Positions 50,730 to 59,322 are shown, numbered from the stretch's first letter. The stretch: DNA of 64,000 nt from Curvivirga sp965219885 (GCF_965219885.1 NZ_CBDCOT010000009.1:2604001-2668000); one strand, 5' to 3'. Notes: a model not told the origin generated them from the letters alone. Numbers and translations are program-made.

Positions 50730-52157
50730 TTACACAGCCGCTTTTGAAGCAGCAGAAGATTCTTTGTTATTTGTAATAAATTTGTTGAAATCTGTTTTTG
50801 CAAAGCGTGTTACTTCGCCGATGACCAATAGGGCAGGACTTTGAACATTATTTGCCAAAATCATTGCTTCTAGCCCAGCAAGAGAGCCTTTGATCACGCG
50901 TTGGTTTGGGCGAGTTGCATTTTCAATAATTGCTGCAGGCATATCTGCGGGTAATCCCGCTTGCATTAATTTACCCGAAATGCGACCAGCATTATCAATA
51001 CCCATATAGAAAACCAGGGTCTGGCGACTGGATGCTAAATGATCCCAATCTGGTTCTTCTCCACCGTCTTTCACATGACCAGTAATAAAGCTGACGCTGC
51101 TGGCAAAATCACGATGGGTTAGCGGAATATTTGCCGCGGCTGCTGCACCTGTAGCAGCTGTAATACCTGGCACAATCTCAACTGAGATTCCTTTATCTTC
51201 AAGATAAGCCATTTCTTCACCACCACGCCCAAAAATAAAGGGATCACCGCCCTTGAGGCGCACAACGGTTTGTCCTTTTTGTGCTGCACTTGCTATAACA
51301 CGGTTAATCAAGGATTGATGAACAGTATGTTTACCCTTTTCCTTACCTACATAAAGACGTTCAGCATCACGACGGGCCAAATCAAGAATGCGATCATCAA
51401 CCAAACGATCGGTCACAATAAGGTCTGCATTTTGTAATGCACGAAACGCACGCATGGTTAAAAGATCGGGATCACCTGGGCCTGCACCGACAAGTAACAC
51501 ACGGCCTTCGCCAATTTTACCATTAGATGCGTCATTAACGGCTGTCATTAGCTTTTCTTGTGCATCGTCTTCATTGCCTGCAAGGAAGTTGCTTGCTGCT
51601 TCACCATCAAAATAACGCTCCCAAAAAGCGCGGCGTTGACGTTCCGTTGGAAACAATGCTTTGACTGCGCCACGAAACTTTTCAGATAGATCTGCAAGGC
51701 GACCAATATTGGTAGGTAATAAAGTCTCTATTTGAGCACGAATACGACGTGCAAGGACAGGGGCTGTACCACCACTGGAAACAGCAACCATAACCGGACT
51801 GCGATCAATAATAGCAGGAAATATAAAATCAGATAGTTCTGGACGATCTACCACATTTACAGGGACATTTGACTCGCGTGCTTTTTCTGAAACTTCACGA
51901 TCTAGCTCATCAATACCTGTTGCAGAAACAACAAATGCATATTCGCTGGAAATGACATGTGGGGTTTCACCTTTAAGCCATTCGATTTTGCCGGATTCTG
52001 CTTTTTCCTGTAACTCGCAACACATTTCCACCGCCATTACATGAATGCGTGCAGATGCTTTTTCTAGCAGACGTACTTTACGCGCTGCCAGCTCATCTCC
52101 ACCAATTACTAACGCTGGACGCGCCTTCATGGTCATGAAAAGTGGAAAATAGCTCAC
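50730..52157 (-). CDS. cysG: Siroheme synthase (trifunctional CysG)
   Basis: 475 aa from a GTG at 52155-52157 with AGAGGA seven bases ahead. The longer frame from 52220 is rejected as it starts with an unlikely hydrophobic stretch with no ribosome-binding site. The N-terminal precorrin-2 dehydrogenase/ferrochelatase part (residues ~1-195) has ALVIGGDELAARKVRLL. The C-terminal uroporphyrinogen-III methyltransferase has LVGAGPGDPDLLTMRA and LKGGDPFIFGRGGEE. It makes siroheme for the CysI enzyme encoded next to it. Confidence 0.93.
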   Translation of the reverse strand: MSYFPLFMTMKARPALVIGGDELAARKVRLLEKASARIHVMAVEMCCELQEKAESGKIEWLKGETPHVISSEYAFVVSATGIDELDREVSEKARESNVPVNVVDRPELSDFIFPAIIDRSPVMVAVSSGGTAPVLARRIRAQIETLLPTNIGRLADLSEKFRGAVKALFPTERQRRAFWERYFDGEAASNFLAGNEDDAQEKLMTAVNDASNGKIGEGRVLLVGAGPGDPDLLTMRAFRALQNADLIVTDRLVDDRILDLARRDAERLYVGKEKGKHTVHQSLINRVIASAAQKGQTVVRLKGGDPFIFGRGGEEMAYLEDKGISVEIVPGITAATGAAAAANIPLTHRDFASSVSFITGHVKDGGEEPDWDHLASSRQTLVFYMGIDNAGRISGKLMQAGLPADMPAAIIENATRPNQRVIKGSLAGLEAMILANNVQSPALLVIGEVTRFAKTDFNKFITNNKESSAASKAAV

Positions 52158-52266
52158 GGTTTTATCCTCTAGTGAATTAGTAATGTGGATTTTATATAAT
52201 AACAAAAAATAAAAGTACAATAAAATAAAACAACATAATTTTATGTGTAATATAGTGCGAGTAATA

Positions 52267-52294
52267 AAAAAGCCAAGGAAAACCTCGGCTTTTT
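52267..52294. terminator. Terminator between cysG and the 178-aa protein gene
   Basis: AAAAAGCC (52267-52274) pairs with GGCTTTTT (52287-52294), with an inner AGG/CCT after one mismatch. It ends the upstream minus gene (52320-52856). Confidence 0.85.
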
Positions 52295-52319
52295 GCTATT
52301 TGTTCTGTTTGGGAAAAAA

Positions 52320-52856
52320 TTAATTGAATAAACTATCAATCGCATTTTGGTCCATAACAGTTTTTTCCGCATCTTCTTCTTCAACAATTTGTTGTGTTTC
52401 CATCTCTTCATGCACAACGCCGTTGATGATTGCACTAGCCCGTTCTGTGAGTTGTTGGACATTTCTTGTAAAACTCACGGCTTCATGGCGAATGATTTCT
52501 GGATCACCTTGAGAAATAATATCTTCAAGATGGGGAAGGCCGCTCAAAATGGCGTCATTTACCGCATCAACGGTTTTGTCAAACGGATCTTTAAATTCAA
52601 TTGGTGCATGCTCATATGCCGCAATCGCAAGATCTTTATGGGTAAATACGCTATCTGCAAAATGCTCAGCATAAGTTTTTGGATGCCAAAGCTTCACTTC
52701 TTCCATCATATCAGGCATATCCGCGACCATTTCTAACAGCATAACTAGTTCATTAAAATGATTTAGATAATCAGTCGACAATAGGGATGTATTGTTGATT
52801 GTGGTACCTTCAACCAGTTTACGATAAGTTTTTGTATGTGTTGGTTGTTCAGACAT
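52320..52856 (-). CDS. Unknown helical protein with FliM-like C-terminal peptide
   Basis: 178 aa, mostly alpha-helical. The final residues TVMDQNAIDSLFN look like the N-terminal CheY-binding peptide of FliM and related proteins (consensus LSQxEIDALL/LF). The body contains NHFNELVMLLEMVADMPDMM and NDAILSGLPHLEDII. It is acidic near the end (EEEDAEK). Flagellar or chemotaxis linkage is suggested only by this peptide; no other such gene is next to it. It is monocistronic with its own terminator. Confidence 0.6.
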   Translation of the reverse strand: MSEQPTHTKTYRKLVEGTTINNTSLLSTDYLNHFNELVMLLEMVADMPDMMEEVKLWHPKTYAEHFADSVFTHKDLAIAAYEHAPIEFKDPFDKTVDAVNDAILSGLPHLEDIISQGDPEIIRHEAVSFTRNVQQLTERASAIINGVVHEEMETQQIVEEEDAEKTVMDQNAIDSLFN

Positions 52857-52945
52857 TTACCTTAATTTTTCCGATCGAGTTATATTTTTTTATGATTCAA
52901 ATGTTTAAACTGATTGTTAAAGCATGATTTATTAGCAAATAAAAA

Positions 52946-53530
52946 TCAAGTCCATTTAGAGGCAATTTCGCCAGATGGGGTTGGCGCAGTTTCAAGTTGT
53001 TCAATAACTTCGTCTACAGTAGTTGCGACTGTAAACAGGGACCGGTTCTCTTCACGGGCAAATTTTTCAGAAATTTGATGATCGATTAAGGTAATAAGAG
53101 CATCCCAGAAACCATTAACATTAAAAATTACAATTGGCTTATCGTGGAGACCAAGTTGTTTCCATGTCACCATTTCGAAGAACTCTTCTAATGTACCAAG
53201 ACCGCCTGGTAAAACGACAAAAGATTCTGCTTTTTCCGCCATCAGGTTTTTACGTTCATGCATGTTTTCTGTAATGATCAGCTCAGTAAGATGTTGGTGA
53301 CCAACCTCATAGTCATCAAGGAATTTTGGGATGATACCTGTCACTTCGCCGCCATTATCCATGACAGCATCAGCAACGATCCCCATGATACCAACACTTC
53401 CACCACCATAAATAAGACGAGATTTATGTTCAGCTAGTTTTTGGCCTAATTGTTGACCTGCATTTTTATATACATCAGAGACATTGTTACTTGCACCGCA
53501 ATAAACACAAACTGATTTTAAAGCTGACAT
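52946..53530 (-). CDS. LOG-family protein (cytokinin riboside 5'-monophosphate phosphoribohydrolase type)
   Basis: 194 aa. The Rossmann-like LOG family motifs are RLIYGGGSVGIMG and the catalytic signature PGGLGTLEEFFE (PGGxGTxxE). Many bacterial members hydrolyse nucleoside monophosphates (AMP) or act on unknown substrates; the cytokinin role is from plants and some bacteria. Cytoplasmic. Its ATG lies after AGGAATC. Transcribed on the same strand as the TSUP gene with an 84-bp gap. Confidence 0.85.
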   Translation of the reverse strand: MSALKSVCVYCGASNNVSDVYKNAGQQLGQKLAEHKSRLIYGGGSVGIMGIVADAVMDNGGEVTGIIPKFLDDYEVGHQHLTELIITENMHERKNLMAEKAESFVVLPGGLGTLEEFFEMVTWKQLGLHDKPIVIFNVNGFWDALITLIDHQISEKFAREENRSLFTVATTVDEVIEQLETAPTPSGEIASKWT

Positions 53531-53614
53531 TTAATAGATTCCTTTTGAGTATTGTTCTTAGAAAATTCGCTGATGCGCCGGATATAAGCAAGACTTAATT
53601 AAGGGAGAATTTTA

Positions 53615-54364
53615 TTAGCTCCCAATCAAGGTGCTGATGCCGACAACAGAGAGAAGTATAAGTGTGATGTTTTTGAATATCTTAGGTGTTGCAAGGTGAA
53701 ACAATTTACCACCTAAAATGACACCAAAGACAAAAAACGGAATGAAGAAAATGCTGATTGTTAAATAAGACCATTCAAACACGCCTGCGGATATAAATGT
53801 TGTCATGGCAATAATGGTGGTAAAAACAAAGTATAAAGTGATACTTGCACGCAAAGATTGCGGATTACTACCACTGGACATCAAGTATAAAATTACTGGC
53901 GGTCCTGCCATGCCAATGCTGCCGCTACAGAGGCCACTAATGAAGCCTGCTATCATCTTGGTACCAAAGGTTTTATTCCCTTTTAACTGCCAACCTTTAT
54001 AAATTAATATGACAAATAGAAGAACAAAAACAGCCATTACTTTTTTGATTAAGCTTGCATCAATCGAAAGGAGTAAGGTGGCCCCCAAAGGAATACCAAT
54101 TAATGCCGCTATTGCGAGGGGAATGACTGTTTTTTTATCGCTATGACGCATAGCAAAAGGAATCATCTGTAAACTTCCCAAACCATCGATGATTATTACA
54201 CAAATAACGGCAGTTATTGGTGAATAAAAAAGTGCCAAACTTGGGACCATAATTAAGGCAGAACCAAAACCAGAGAAACCACGCACCATGCCCGCAATAA
54301 TGATGATTAAAGCAGATGCCCAAAAAGCAAAATCAAATTCAGGAAGGATGAAAAAAGTATCCAT
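53615..54364 (-). CDS. TSUP/TauE-type membrane transporter
   Basis: 249 aa with eight or so predicted TM helices. The first motif MVRGFSGFGSALIMVPSL and the mid-protein motif GFISGLCSGSIGMAGPPVILYL are the two family repeats of the TauE/SafE (TSUP) sulfite-exporter family. Members move sulfite, sulfoacetate and other sulfur-containing organic anions or C1 compounds. Lying next to a sulfite-reductase region and with dmd genes elsewhere, an organosulfur substrate is possible, but not shown. A 304-bp spacer separates it from the LysM gene. Confidence 0.85.
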   Translation of the reverse strand: MDTFFILPEFDFAFWASALIIIIAGMVRGFSGFGSALIMVPSLALFYSPITAVICVIIIDGLGSLQMIPFAMRHSDKKTVIPLAIAALIGIPLGATLLLSIDASLIKKVMAVFVLLFVILIYKGWQLKGNKTFGTKMIAGFISGLCSGSIGMAGPPVILYLMSSGSNPQSLRASITLYFVFTTIIAMTTFISAGVFEWSYLTISIFFIPFFVFGVILGGKLFHLATPKIFKNITLILLSVVGISTLIGS

Positions 54365-54668
54365 ATACTAGCCTGCTACAAAAACATGAAAGAATCGGTT
54401 GGAAGATCAATGAAGAAAATCAAAGAGTAATAAATCACAAGAACGAACTATTTACTTTTTTTGCTTCAACTGCAAGAAAACTCTGTATAGGTTTTTAAGT
54501 ATTTGTTTTATAATAATAAAAAAATATTTTTTATTTATGTGATTTTAGTCAAGAGCGGAAAATGACAATCAATATCATTTGCTTCCCCACAGTGAAGTAG
54601 CTAAACTTTTAGAAATTAATACTTAAATTAGTTTTTAAATTTCATAACAAGCTTTCTGGGGTGATGCT
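54365..54668. other. 304-bp AT-rich divergent spacer with a Fur-like box
   Basis: The spacer between the TSUP and LysM genes is AT-rich. The only feature I see is the Fur-type box at 54563-54577. Confidence 0.6.
54563..54577. promoter_or_regulatory. Fur-like box
   Basis: TGACAATCAATATCA matches the 7-1-7 Fur consensus TGATAAT-N-ATTATCA at all but two positions. It is 92 bp before the LysM gene start and about 187 bp from the TSUP start. Related Fur-family regulators could also bind it. Confidence 0.45.
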
Positions 54669-55673
54669 TTGAGCCGTACAGTAATGATAGGAATTGCAGG
54701 TGTAGTGCTTATTTTAGCAGCACTTGGTCTGAATGTTTGGTTTAACGCAGAGGTTCCTGATAATCCCTCCGTAGCCGAAGCACCAGTTGTTGAAACTCCA
54801 AAAGCCAAACCACCTGAGGAAATTTCCAAAACCACTGATTTAAATCCAGGTGAAATTCCAGTACTTGATTTTGATGTCGTTCGGATTTCTAAAGAAGGCG
54901 ATACAGTTATCGCAGGACGTGCGCCGGCCGGTGCGACTGTTATTATAATGGATGGCGAAATTGAGTTGGGCCGCGTTGTTGCTGATGAGGCTGGTGAGTG
55001 GGTGTTTCTTCCTGAAAAACCTTTAGAGCCAGGTAATAGAGAATTGTCTTTGCGCGCTGAAATGTCTAACGGTACCGCAGCAGAGTCCTCTAACATGGTT
55101 ATTTTATCGGTGCCGGAGCGTGGCGTTGAAACTGAGAAACCTTTAGCGGTTTTAGTGCCTAAGGATGGTGGCGCTTCCAAAATTTTGCAAAAACCTGTTG
55201 AAGAGGGAGGGGTTGCTGCAAAAGCGGGAGGCCTAATCCTAGATAGTATTGATTATGATGAGCTTGGTAATGTGACTATTGCCGGACGTGGTGTTGCTGG
55301 CGCGCAAATTCGTGCTTATCTAGACAATGAGGTTTTGGCAAATACGGATGTCACGGAAAATACTTTTTGGTCTTTAAAACCTGAAAAGAAAATAGAACCA
55401 GGTGTTTATACCCTCCGTTTGGATCAACTAATTGGAAATAAAGTTGTAAGCCGTTTGGAGATTCCTTTTAATCGTGCTGAGCCTATTACAGATTTAACGG
55501 CTGGTAACTTTATAATTGTGCAGCCTGGTAATAGTTTATGGCGTATTGCACGACGTACATTAGGTAGCGGATTTAGCTATACTGAAATTTATGAAGCTAA
55601 TGCCGAACAGATTCGTGATCCTGATTTGATTTATCCTGGTCAAGTGTTTCAAATTCCTTCATCAGGAAATTAA
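54669..55673 (+). CDS. LysM-domain envelope protein with Ig-like repeats
   Basis: 334 aa from a TTG at 54669 (GGGGTG five bases before it); the ATG five codons on is an alternative. An N-terminal hydrophobic anchor (residues 7-25) is followed by a Pro/Glu-rich segment and two related bacterial-Ig-like modules (VVRISKEGDTVIAGRAPAGATVI and ILDSIDYDELGNVTIAGRGVAGAQI). A C-terminal LysM (about 284-331) starts FIIVQPGNSLWRIARR and ends YPGQVFQIP. It probably binds peptidoglycan in the periplasm. Similar proteins are common in alphaproteobacteria. Confidence 0.8.
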   Translation: MSRTVMIGIAGVVLILAALGLNVWFNAEVPDNPSVAEAPVVETPKAKPPEEISKTTDLNPGEIPVLDFDVVRISKEGDTVIAGRAPAGATVIIMDGEIELGRVVADEAGEWVFLPEKPLEPGNRELSLRAEMSNGTAAESSNMVILSVPERGVETEKPLAVLVPKDGGASKILQKPVEEGGVAAKAGGLILDSIDYDELGNVTIAGRGVAGAQIRAYLDNEVLANTDVTENTFWSLKPEKKIEPGVYTLRLDQLIGNKVVSRLEIPFNRAEPITDLTAGNFIIVQPGNSLWRIARRTLGSGFSYTEIYEANAEQIRDPDLIYPGQVFQIPSSGN

Positions 55674-55884
55674 AACTAAGATTCCAGCGTTATTATTAAG
55701 TTCTTTTTGGTATAGAATAGCTAATTTATATCTATGAAGTCTTGGATAACTTAGTAAAAAGCTTATATTGAACTTGTTTATTGCGGTATTGATCCTGTAA
55801 AAGAACGTAAAGAATTTGAAAGACTTGAAACTAAATTCAAGTCTCCTTGATCTTGCTGAAGAGAACTTTTGGAGAGTTAGTAAT

Positions 55885-56589
55885 ATGGACGCGCTTAAAG
55901 CGGTGATTGTTCCCATTAATCGGGAAGGTTGGCCTTTCATTACCTTATTTGCTGTAGTTAGCATTGTTTTAGGTTTGCTTTGGCAACCTCTGTTTTGGGT
56001 TGGCTTGGTTTTAACTCTTTGGTGTACTTATTTCTTCCGAGATCCTGATCGTGTAACACCAACACGTTCTGGATTGGTGATTAGTCCAGCTGATGGTGTT
56101 GTAAACCGTATTGTTGATATTCCTCCGCCACCAGAATTGGAAATGGGTGATAAACCGTTAACTTGCATCAGTGTTTTCATGAATGTATTTAATGTCCATG
56201 TGAACCGTGCCCCTGTTGATGGTGTGATCAAGAAGCTTCATTATCATCCGGGTAAATTCTTAAGCGCAGATCTTGATAAGGCAGCCGAAGAAAACGAACG
56301 TATGTCTTATCTGATGGAAACACCACGCGAAAAGGAAGTTGCATTCGTACAAATTGCAGGCCTCGTTGCACGCCGCATTATTTGTGAAGCGGAACTAGGG
56401 GATGAGTTAAAAGCAGGAGAACGCTTTGGTCTGATCCGTTTTGGTAGTCGTGTTGATATTTATCTTCCTAAAGGGACAACACCGCTTGTATGCAAAGGTC
56501 AGTTGACTGTAGCTGGTGAAACGGTTCTTGCAGATCTTGGCAGTGGTCAACGAGGTAAAGAGGGCCCACGTGTGGGTGAGGTAAGATAA
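55885..56589 (+). CDS. psd: Phosphatidylserine decarboxylase proenzyme (short type)
   Basis: 234 aa from the ATG at 55885 (GGAG ten bases before); the in-frame extension to 55816 is rejected. One N-terminal hydrophobic segment is followed by the catalytic part with FFRDPDR, SPADGVV, FMNVFNVHVNRAPVDG, and the self-cleavage site GS in RFGSRVDIYLP, where Ser becomes the pyruvoyl group. It makes phosphatidylethanolamine at the inner membrane. It overlaps pssA by one base. Confidence 0.93.
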   Translation: MDALKAVIVPINREGWPFITLFAVVSIVLGLLWQPLFWVGLVLTLWCTYFFRDPDRVTPTRSGLVISPADGVVNRIVDIPPPPELEMGDKPLTCISVFMNVFNVHVNRAPVDGVIKKLHYHPGKFLSADLDKAAEENERMSYLMETPREKEVAFVQIAGLVARRIICEAELGDELKAGERFGLIRFGSRVDIYLPKGTTPLVCKGQLTVAGETVLADLGSGQRGKEGPRVGEVR

Positions 56590-57428
56590 TGATCGGCAAA
56601 AAGAAGCGTAGTCGCCGTCAAAGTCCGCGTCTTTCCGGCTTAACGATTAATAAAATTATCCCTAATGCTATCACTGTTTCAGCAACGGTTGCGGGGTTAA
56701 GTGGTATTCGTTTTGCGTTGGAAGGGCGATGGGAGTTTGCCGCGGGTGCAATTTTGATTGCGGCTATTCTTGATACGTTAGACGGCCGAATGGCACGATT
56801 GTTAAATGCATCCAGTGATTTTGGTGCAGAGTTAGATTCACTATCTGATTTCGTATCCTTCGGTGTTGCGCCGGGAATGATCATGTATTTTTGGTCATTA
56901 GGTGACTTGGGAGGAATTGGATGGGCCTGTGCTTTATTCTTCTCGATTTGCATGGGGCTTCGCCTTGCGCGTTTTAATAGTGTGTTGGGTACACAACCTC
57001 CATATGCTTATAATTATTTCCAAGGTGTACCTGCACCGGCGGCGGCTGGTTTATGTATGTTGCCATTGGTTCTTACTTTAGTTGATCCATCTCTGCGTGA
57101 TTTCTTTGTTGCAGAAATGGTGGCGCCGTGGATTATCTTTGTGGCTTTGTTAGCGGTTAGCAGTTTGCCGACATTCTCATTTAAGAAAATGAAAATCCCT
57201 AGTTCCATGGTGTTGCCTGGTCTTGCGCTTGTTGGATTAGCGATTGCGATGCTTGTCGGTCGTCCATGGGTGACAATGTCTATTGTCTTGATTGCATATT
57301 TGGTGACGATTCCGTTTTCTGTTCAACGTTTTGCGAAGTTAAAGGCGGAGGCTGAAAGTCTTCATCAAGATGGAGATGAGACCTCTAGTGAAAATGAAGA
57401 GGGGGATACCCCATCTAATAAGTCTTAA
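56589..57428 (+). CDS. pssA: CDP-diacylglycerol-serine O-phosphatidyltransferase
   Basis: 279 aa inner-membrane enzyme that makes phosphatidylserine, the substrate of the adjacent Psd. The CDP-alcohol phosphotransferase signature is DTLDGRMARLL...SDFGAELDSLSD (D-x2-DG-x2-AR...G-x3-D-x3-D). About eight hydrophobic segments. It is coupled to psd through TAATG and ends with an acidic tail (DGDETSSENEEGD). The psd-pssA order is conserved in alphaproteobacteria. Confidence 0.93.
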   Translation: MIGKKKRSRRQSPRLSGLTINKIIPNAITVSATVAGLSGIRFALEGRWEFAAGAILIAAILDTLDGRMARLLNASSDFGAELDSLSDFVSFGVAPGMIMYFWSLGDLGGIGWACALFFSICMGLRLARFNSVLGTQPPYAYNYFQGVPAPAAAGLCMLPLVLTLVDPSLRDFFVAEMVAPWIIFVALLAVSSLPTFSFKKMKIPSSMVLPGLALVGLAIAMLVGRPWVTMSIVLIAYLVTIPFSVQRFAKLKAEAESLHQDGDETSSENEEGDTPSNKS

Positions 57429-57442
57429 AAGGTGGATGGCTT

Positions 57443-58048
57443 ATGTTTGATGCGTTACTGCGCCCGATTATTGATAAGCCTTTGAATTCAACTGCCAGAC
57501 AAATTGTAAAAACCAACCTATCTGCGAATGCAATTACATGGGGTGGTTTTTTTATTGGCTTAGGCGCCGCGCTTTCTATTGCGCAGGGAAGTTTTTTATT
57601 TGGTCTTATACTTATTGCGACAAATAGAATATTTGATGGTTTAGATGGTGCGGTAGCTAGATTAAGAGGGCCTACAGATTTTGGTGGCTATCTAGATATC
57701 GTCTTGGACTTTCTTTTTTATAGTTCAATCCCGTTTGCTTTTGTGGTTTATGATCAGAGTATTAATGGATTTGCTGGCGCATTTCTTATTTTCTCGTTCA
57801 TGGGCACCGGTAGTAGTTTTTTGGCATATGCGATTATGGCAGAAAAACATAAGGTCACCACAGATATCCGTGGTCGAAAAAGCTTTTACTATCTTGGTGG
57901 ATTAACGGAAGGCACAGAAACAATCGCAGCGTTTTTTGTTTTTTGCTTATGGCCTGAGCAATTCTATTGGCTAGCCTTATTGTTTGGTACCTTATGTTGG
58001 GTGACAACAAGTATCCGAATTTTAGCAGCGAAGAATAGTTTTAGTTGA
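57443..58048 (+). CDS. CDP-alcohol phosphatidyltransferase family protein
   Basis: 201 aa, about six TM segments. The signature is RIFDGLDGAVARLRG then DFGGYLDIVLD, matching D-x2-DG-x2-AR...G-x3-D-x3-D. It begins 14 bp after pssA and clearly belongs to the same phospholipid operon. The alcohol substrate (glycerol-3-phosphate, inositol or other) cannot be decided by eye. The segment GGLTEGTETIAAFFVFCLWP lies near the end. Confidence 0.85.
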   Translation: MFDALLRPIIDKPLNSTARQIVKTNLSANAITWGGFFIGLGAALSIAQGSFLFGLILIATNRIFDGLDGAVARLRGPTDFGGYLDIVLDFLFYSSIPFAFVVYDQSINGFAGAFLIFSFMGTGSSFLAYAIMAEKHKVTTDIRGRKSFYYLGGLTEGTETIAAFFVFCLWPEQFYWLALLFGTLCWVTTSIRILAAKNSFS

Positions 58049-58054
58049 TCTAAA

Positions 58055-58093
58055 AAAGAAAAGCCCTGCCATAAAGCAGGGCCCGTTTCTTTT
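58055..58093. terminator. Bidirectional terminator between the phospholipid operon and gcrA
   Basis: GCCCTGC (58063-58069) pairs with GCAGGGC (58076-58082), with T-rich tails on both strands. Confidence 0.85.
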
Positions 58094-58116
58094 GCAGTAT
58101 CAAATAATTAATTTGA

Positions 58117-58482
58117 TTAAGCAGCGTTCTCACCAGAGGCAGAAACACGACGGTATGCAATTGCGCAATGCTCTGTGCAGTAAGGACGACCTGGCTCTGC
58201 GTTCTCTCCGCAGAAATGGAAGTCATCACTACCAGGATGGCCAATAGGCCATTGGCAGCTGCGTTCTTTTACATGATTAAGAGGATTAGGTGCAGGCGGT
58301 GGCGCCTTCACGGTTTTCTTAATCGGAGATGGGCGAGAGGAAAGACCCATACGGTGCGCTTTACCAATCACGGCATTACGTGTAACACCACCCAGCTGTT
58401 CTGCAATTTGACGTGCGGAATACCCTTTTTGCCATAGGCCTTTGAGTGTTTCCACGCGATCTTCTGTCCATTCGGTAGCCAT
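58117..58482 (-). CDS. gcrA: Cell-cycle regulator GcrA
   Basis: 121 aa, shorter than Caulobacter GcrA (173 aa). The N-terminus MATEWTEDRVETLKGLWQKGYSARQIAEQLGGVTRNAVIGKAHRMGL, cited here in parts: TEDRVETLKGLW and RNAVIGKAHRMGLS are the family hallmarks, giving the DNA-binding domain. The C-terminal part with CQWPIGHPGSDDFHFCG and YCTEHCAIAYR is the sigma-70-interacting domain. GcrA activates promoters carrying methylated GANTC sites. Upstream lies a cluster of GANTC sites and DnaA boxes. Confidence 0.95.
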   Translation of the reverse strand: MATEWTEDRVETLKGLWQKGYSARQIAEQLGGVTRNAVIGKAHRMGLSSRPSPIKKTVKAPPPAPNPLNHVKERSCQWPIGHPGSDDFHFCGENAEPGRPYCTEHCAIAYRRVSASGENAA

Positions 58483-58857
58483 TTTTTAACCCCTGTCATA
58501 CTGACCTGACTGTACCCCGTTACTTCCTGTTGGAAGTGTCTAATCAAGTGAATTGACATTAAATCTATTACAAGTGTTATTGAATGCAGATACACTAGAT
58601 ATAGGGATTGTGCCTGAAATTGGGATCACATCAATATATTGTGTCTTTCTGAATTCTGCTCACAATATACGTGATTAATTGACTTTTTCAAGCGATTTTT
58701 GATTCGATTTTGAATCGCAGAAAACTGCGGATTCCTACTAGGTGTAGTAGGTTTTTACCTGTGGATAGAATGAATTTGGTGAAAAATAGGATTCCGAGTC
58801 GCAATACAGAAAATATAGGTTTCTTCTGTGGATAAGATTTTTGATTCGGAGGAAGTC
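58483..58857. other. 375-bp spacer with GANTC and DnaA-box cluster upstream of gcrA
   Basis: AT-rich spacer. GANTC sites lie at 58701, 58712, 58730, 58790, 58796 and 58843, six in about 147 bp where 0.6 is expected. TGTGGATAA (58827-58835) is an exact DnaA box and TGTGGATAG (58760-58768) differs at one position. ACTTCC-TGTT-GGAAGT (58522-58537) is an inverted repeat near gcrA. No ORF of note. Confidence 0.7.
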
Positions 58858-59220
58858 TTAAACAAGCTTAAGAGGATCTTTTAACAGGTTGAGAATAGTA
58901 GATAATTCACGACTTCTTTTAATTATTCGATGTTGTGTGTTCAGTGAAAATTCCCAATGCTTGTTATTCTTACGTTTGCTGATCTGGAAGATAGGGGTTT
59001 CGTAACTATGTCTAAATATAGAAAAACATGCTTTATCGCTATTACAATCGATCGCATAATCTTTCCATTCTCCCTTGGCGACATGTTCGGAATAAGTGGC
59101 AAGAATTTTACGAAATTCTTCTTGGGTGAAGAATATCTGCTTAGGGCCGCGTTTAGATTGTCCGGAAAAGGTGCGTTTGGTTTCAGAAAACTTTTTGGAC
59201 AGATCAATTAAGTTGCTCAT
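58858..59220 (-). CDS. DUF2794 family protein
   Basis: 120 aa from the ATG at 59218-59220; the TTG at 59247 is rejected. The core IFFTQEEFRKILATYSEHVAKGEWKDYAIDCNSDKACFSIFRHSYETPIFQISKR (given here as its key parts: FRKILATYSEHVAKGEWKDY and ACFSIFRHS) follows DUF2794, a small alphaproteobacterial family of unknown function. Its 3' end abuts the GANTC cluster, so it converges on the gcrA control region. No signal or TM. Confidence 0.8.
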   Translation of the reverse strand: MSNLIDLSKKFSETKRTFSGQSKRGPKQIFFTQEEFRKILATYSEHVAKGEWKDYAIDCNSDKACFSIFRHSYETPIFQISKRKNNKHWEFSLNTQHRIIKRSRELSTILNLLKDPLKLV

Positions 59221-59246
59221 GAATGTTACGTTGCTCCTAAACGACA

Positions 59247-59275
59247 AAAGCGATTACTGTTGATGTAATCGCTTT
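59247..59275 (-). terminator. Terminator of the lipoprotein gene at 59323
   Basis: AAAGCGATTAC (59247-59257) pairs with GTAATCGCTTT (59265-59275), followed on minus by TTTTG. It separates the lipoprotein and DUF2794 genes. Confidence 0.75.
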
Positions 59276-59322
59276 CAAGTTTAACGTATGATTGGTTCAA
59301 AACCAAATAAGATTTTAAAACC

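Noticed and set aside
58483..58857. Firm call of a chromosomal replication origin
   Set aside because: Only two DnaA boxes and no hemE/RP001-type neighbours; GANTC enrichment is equally explained by gcrA control. Kept as a hypothesis in the findings.
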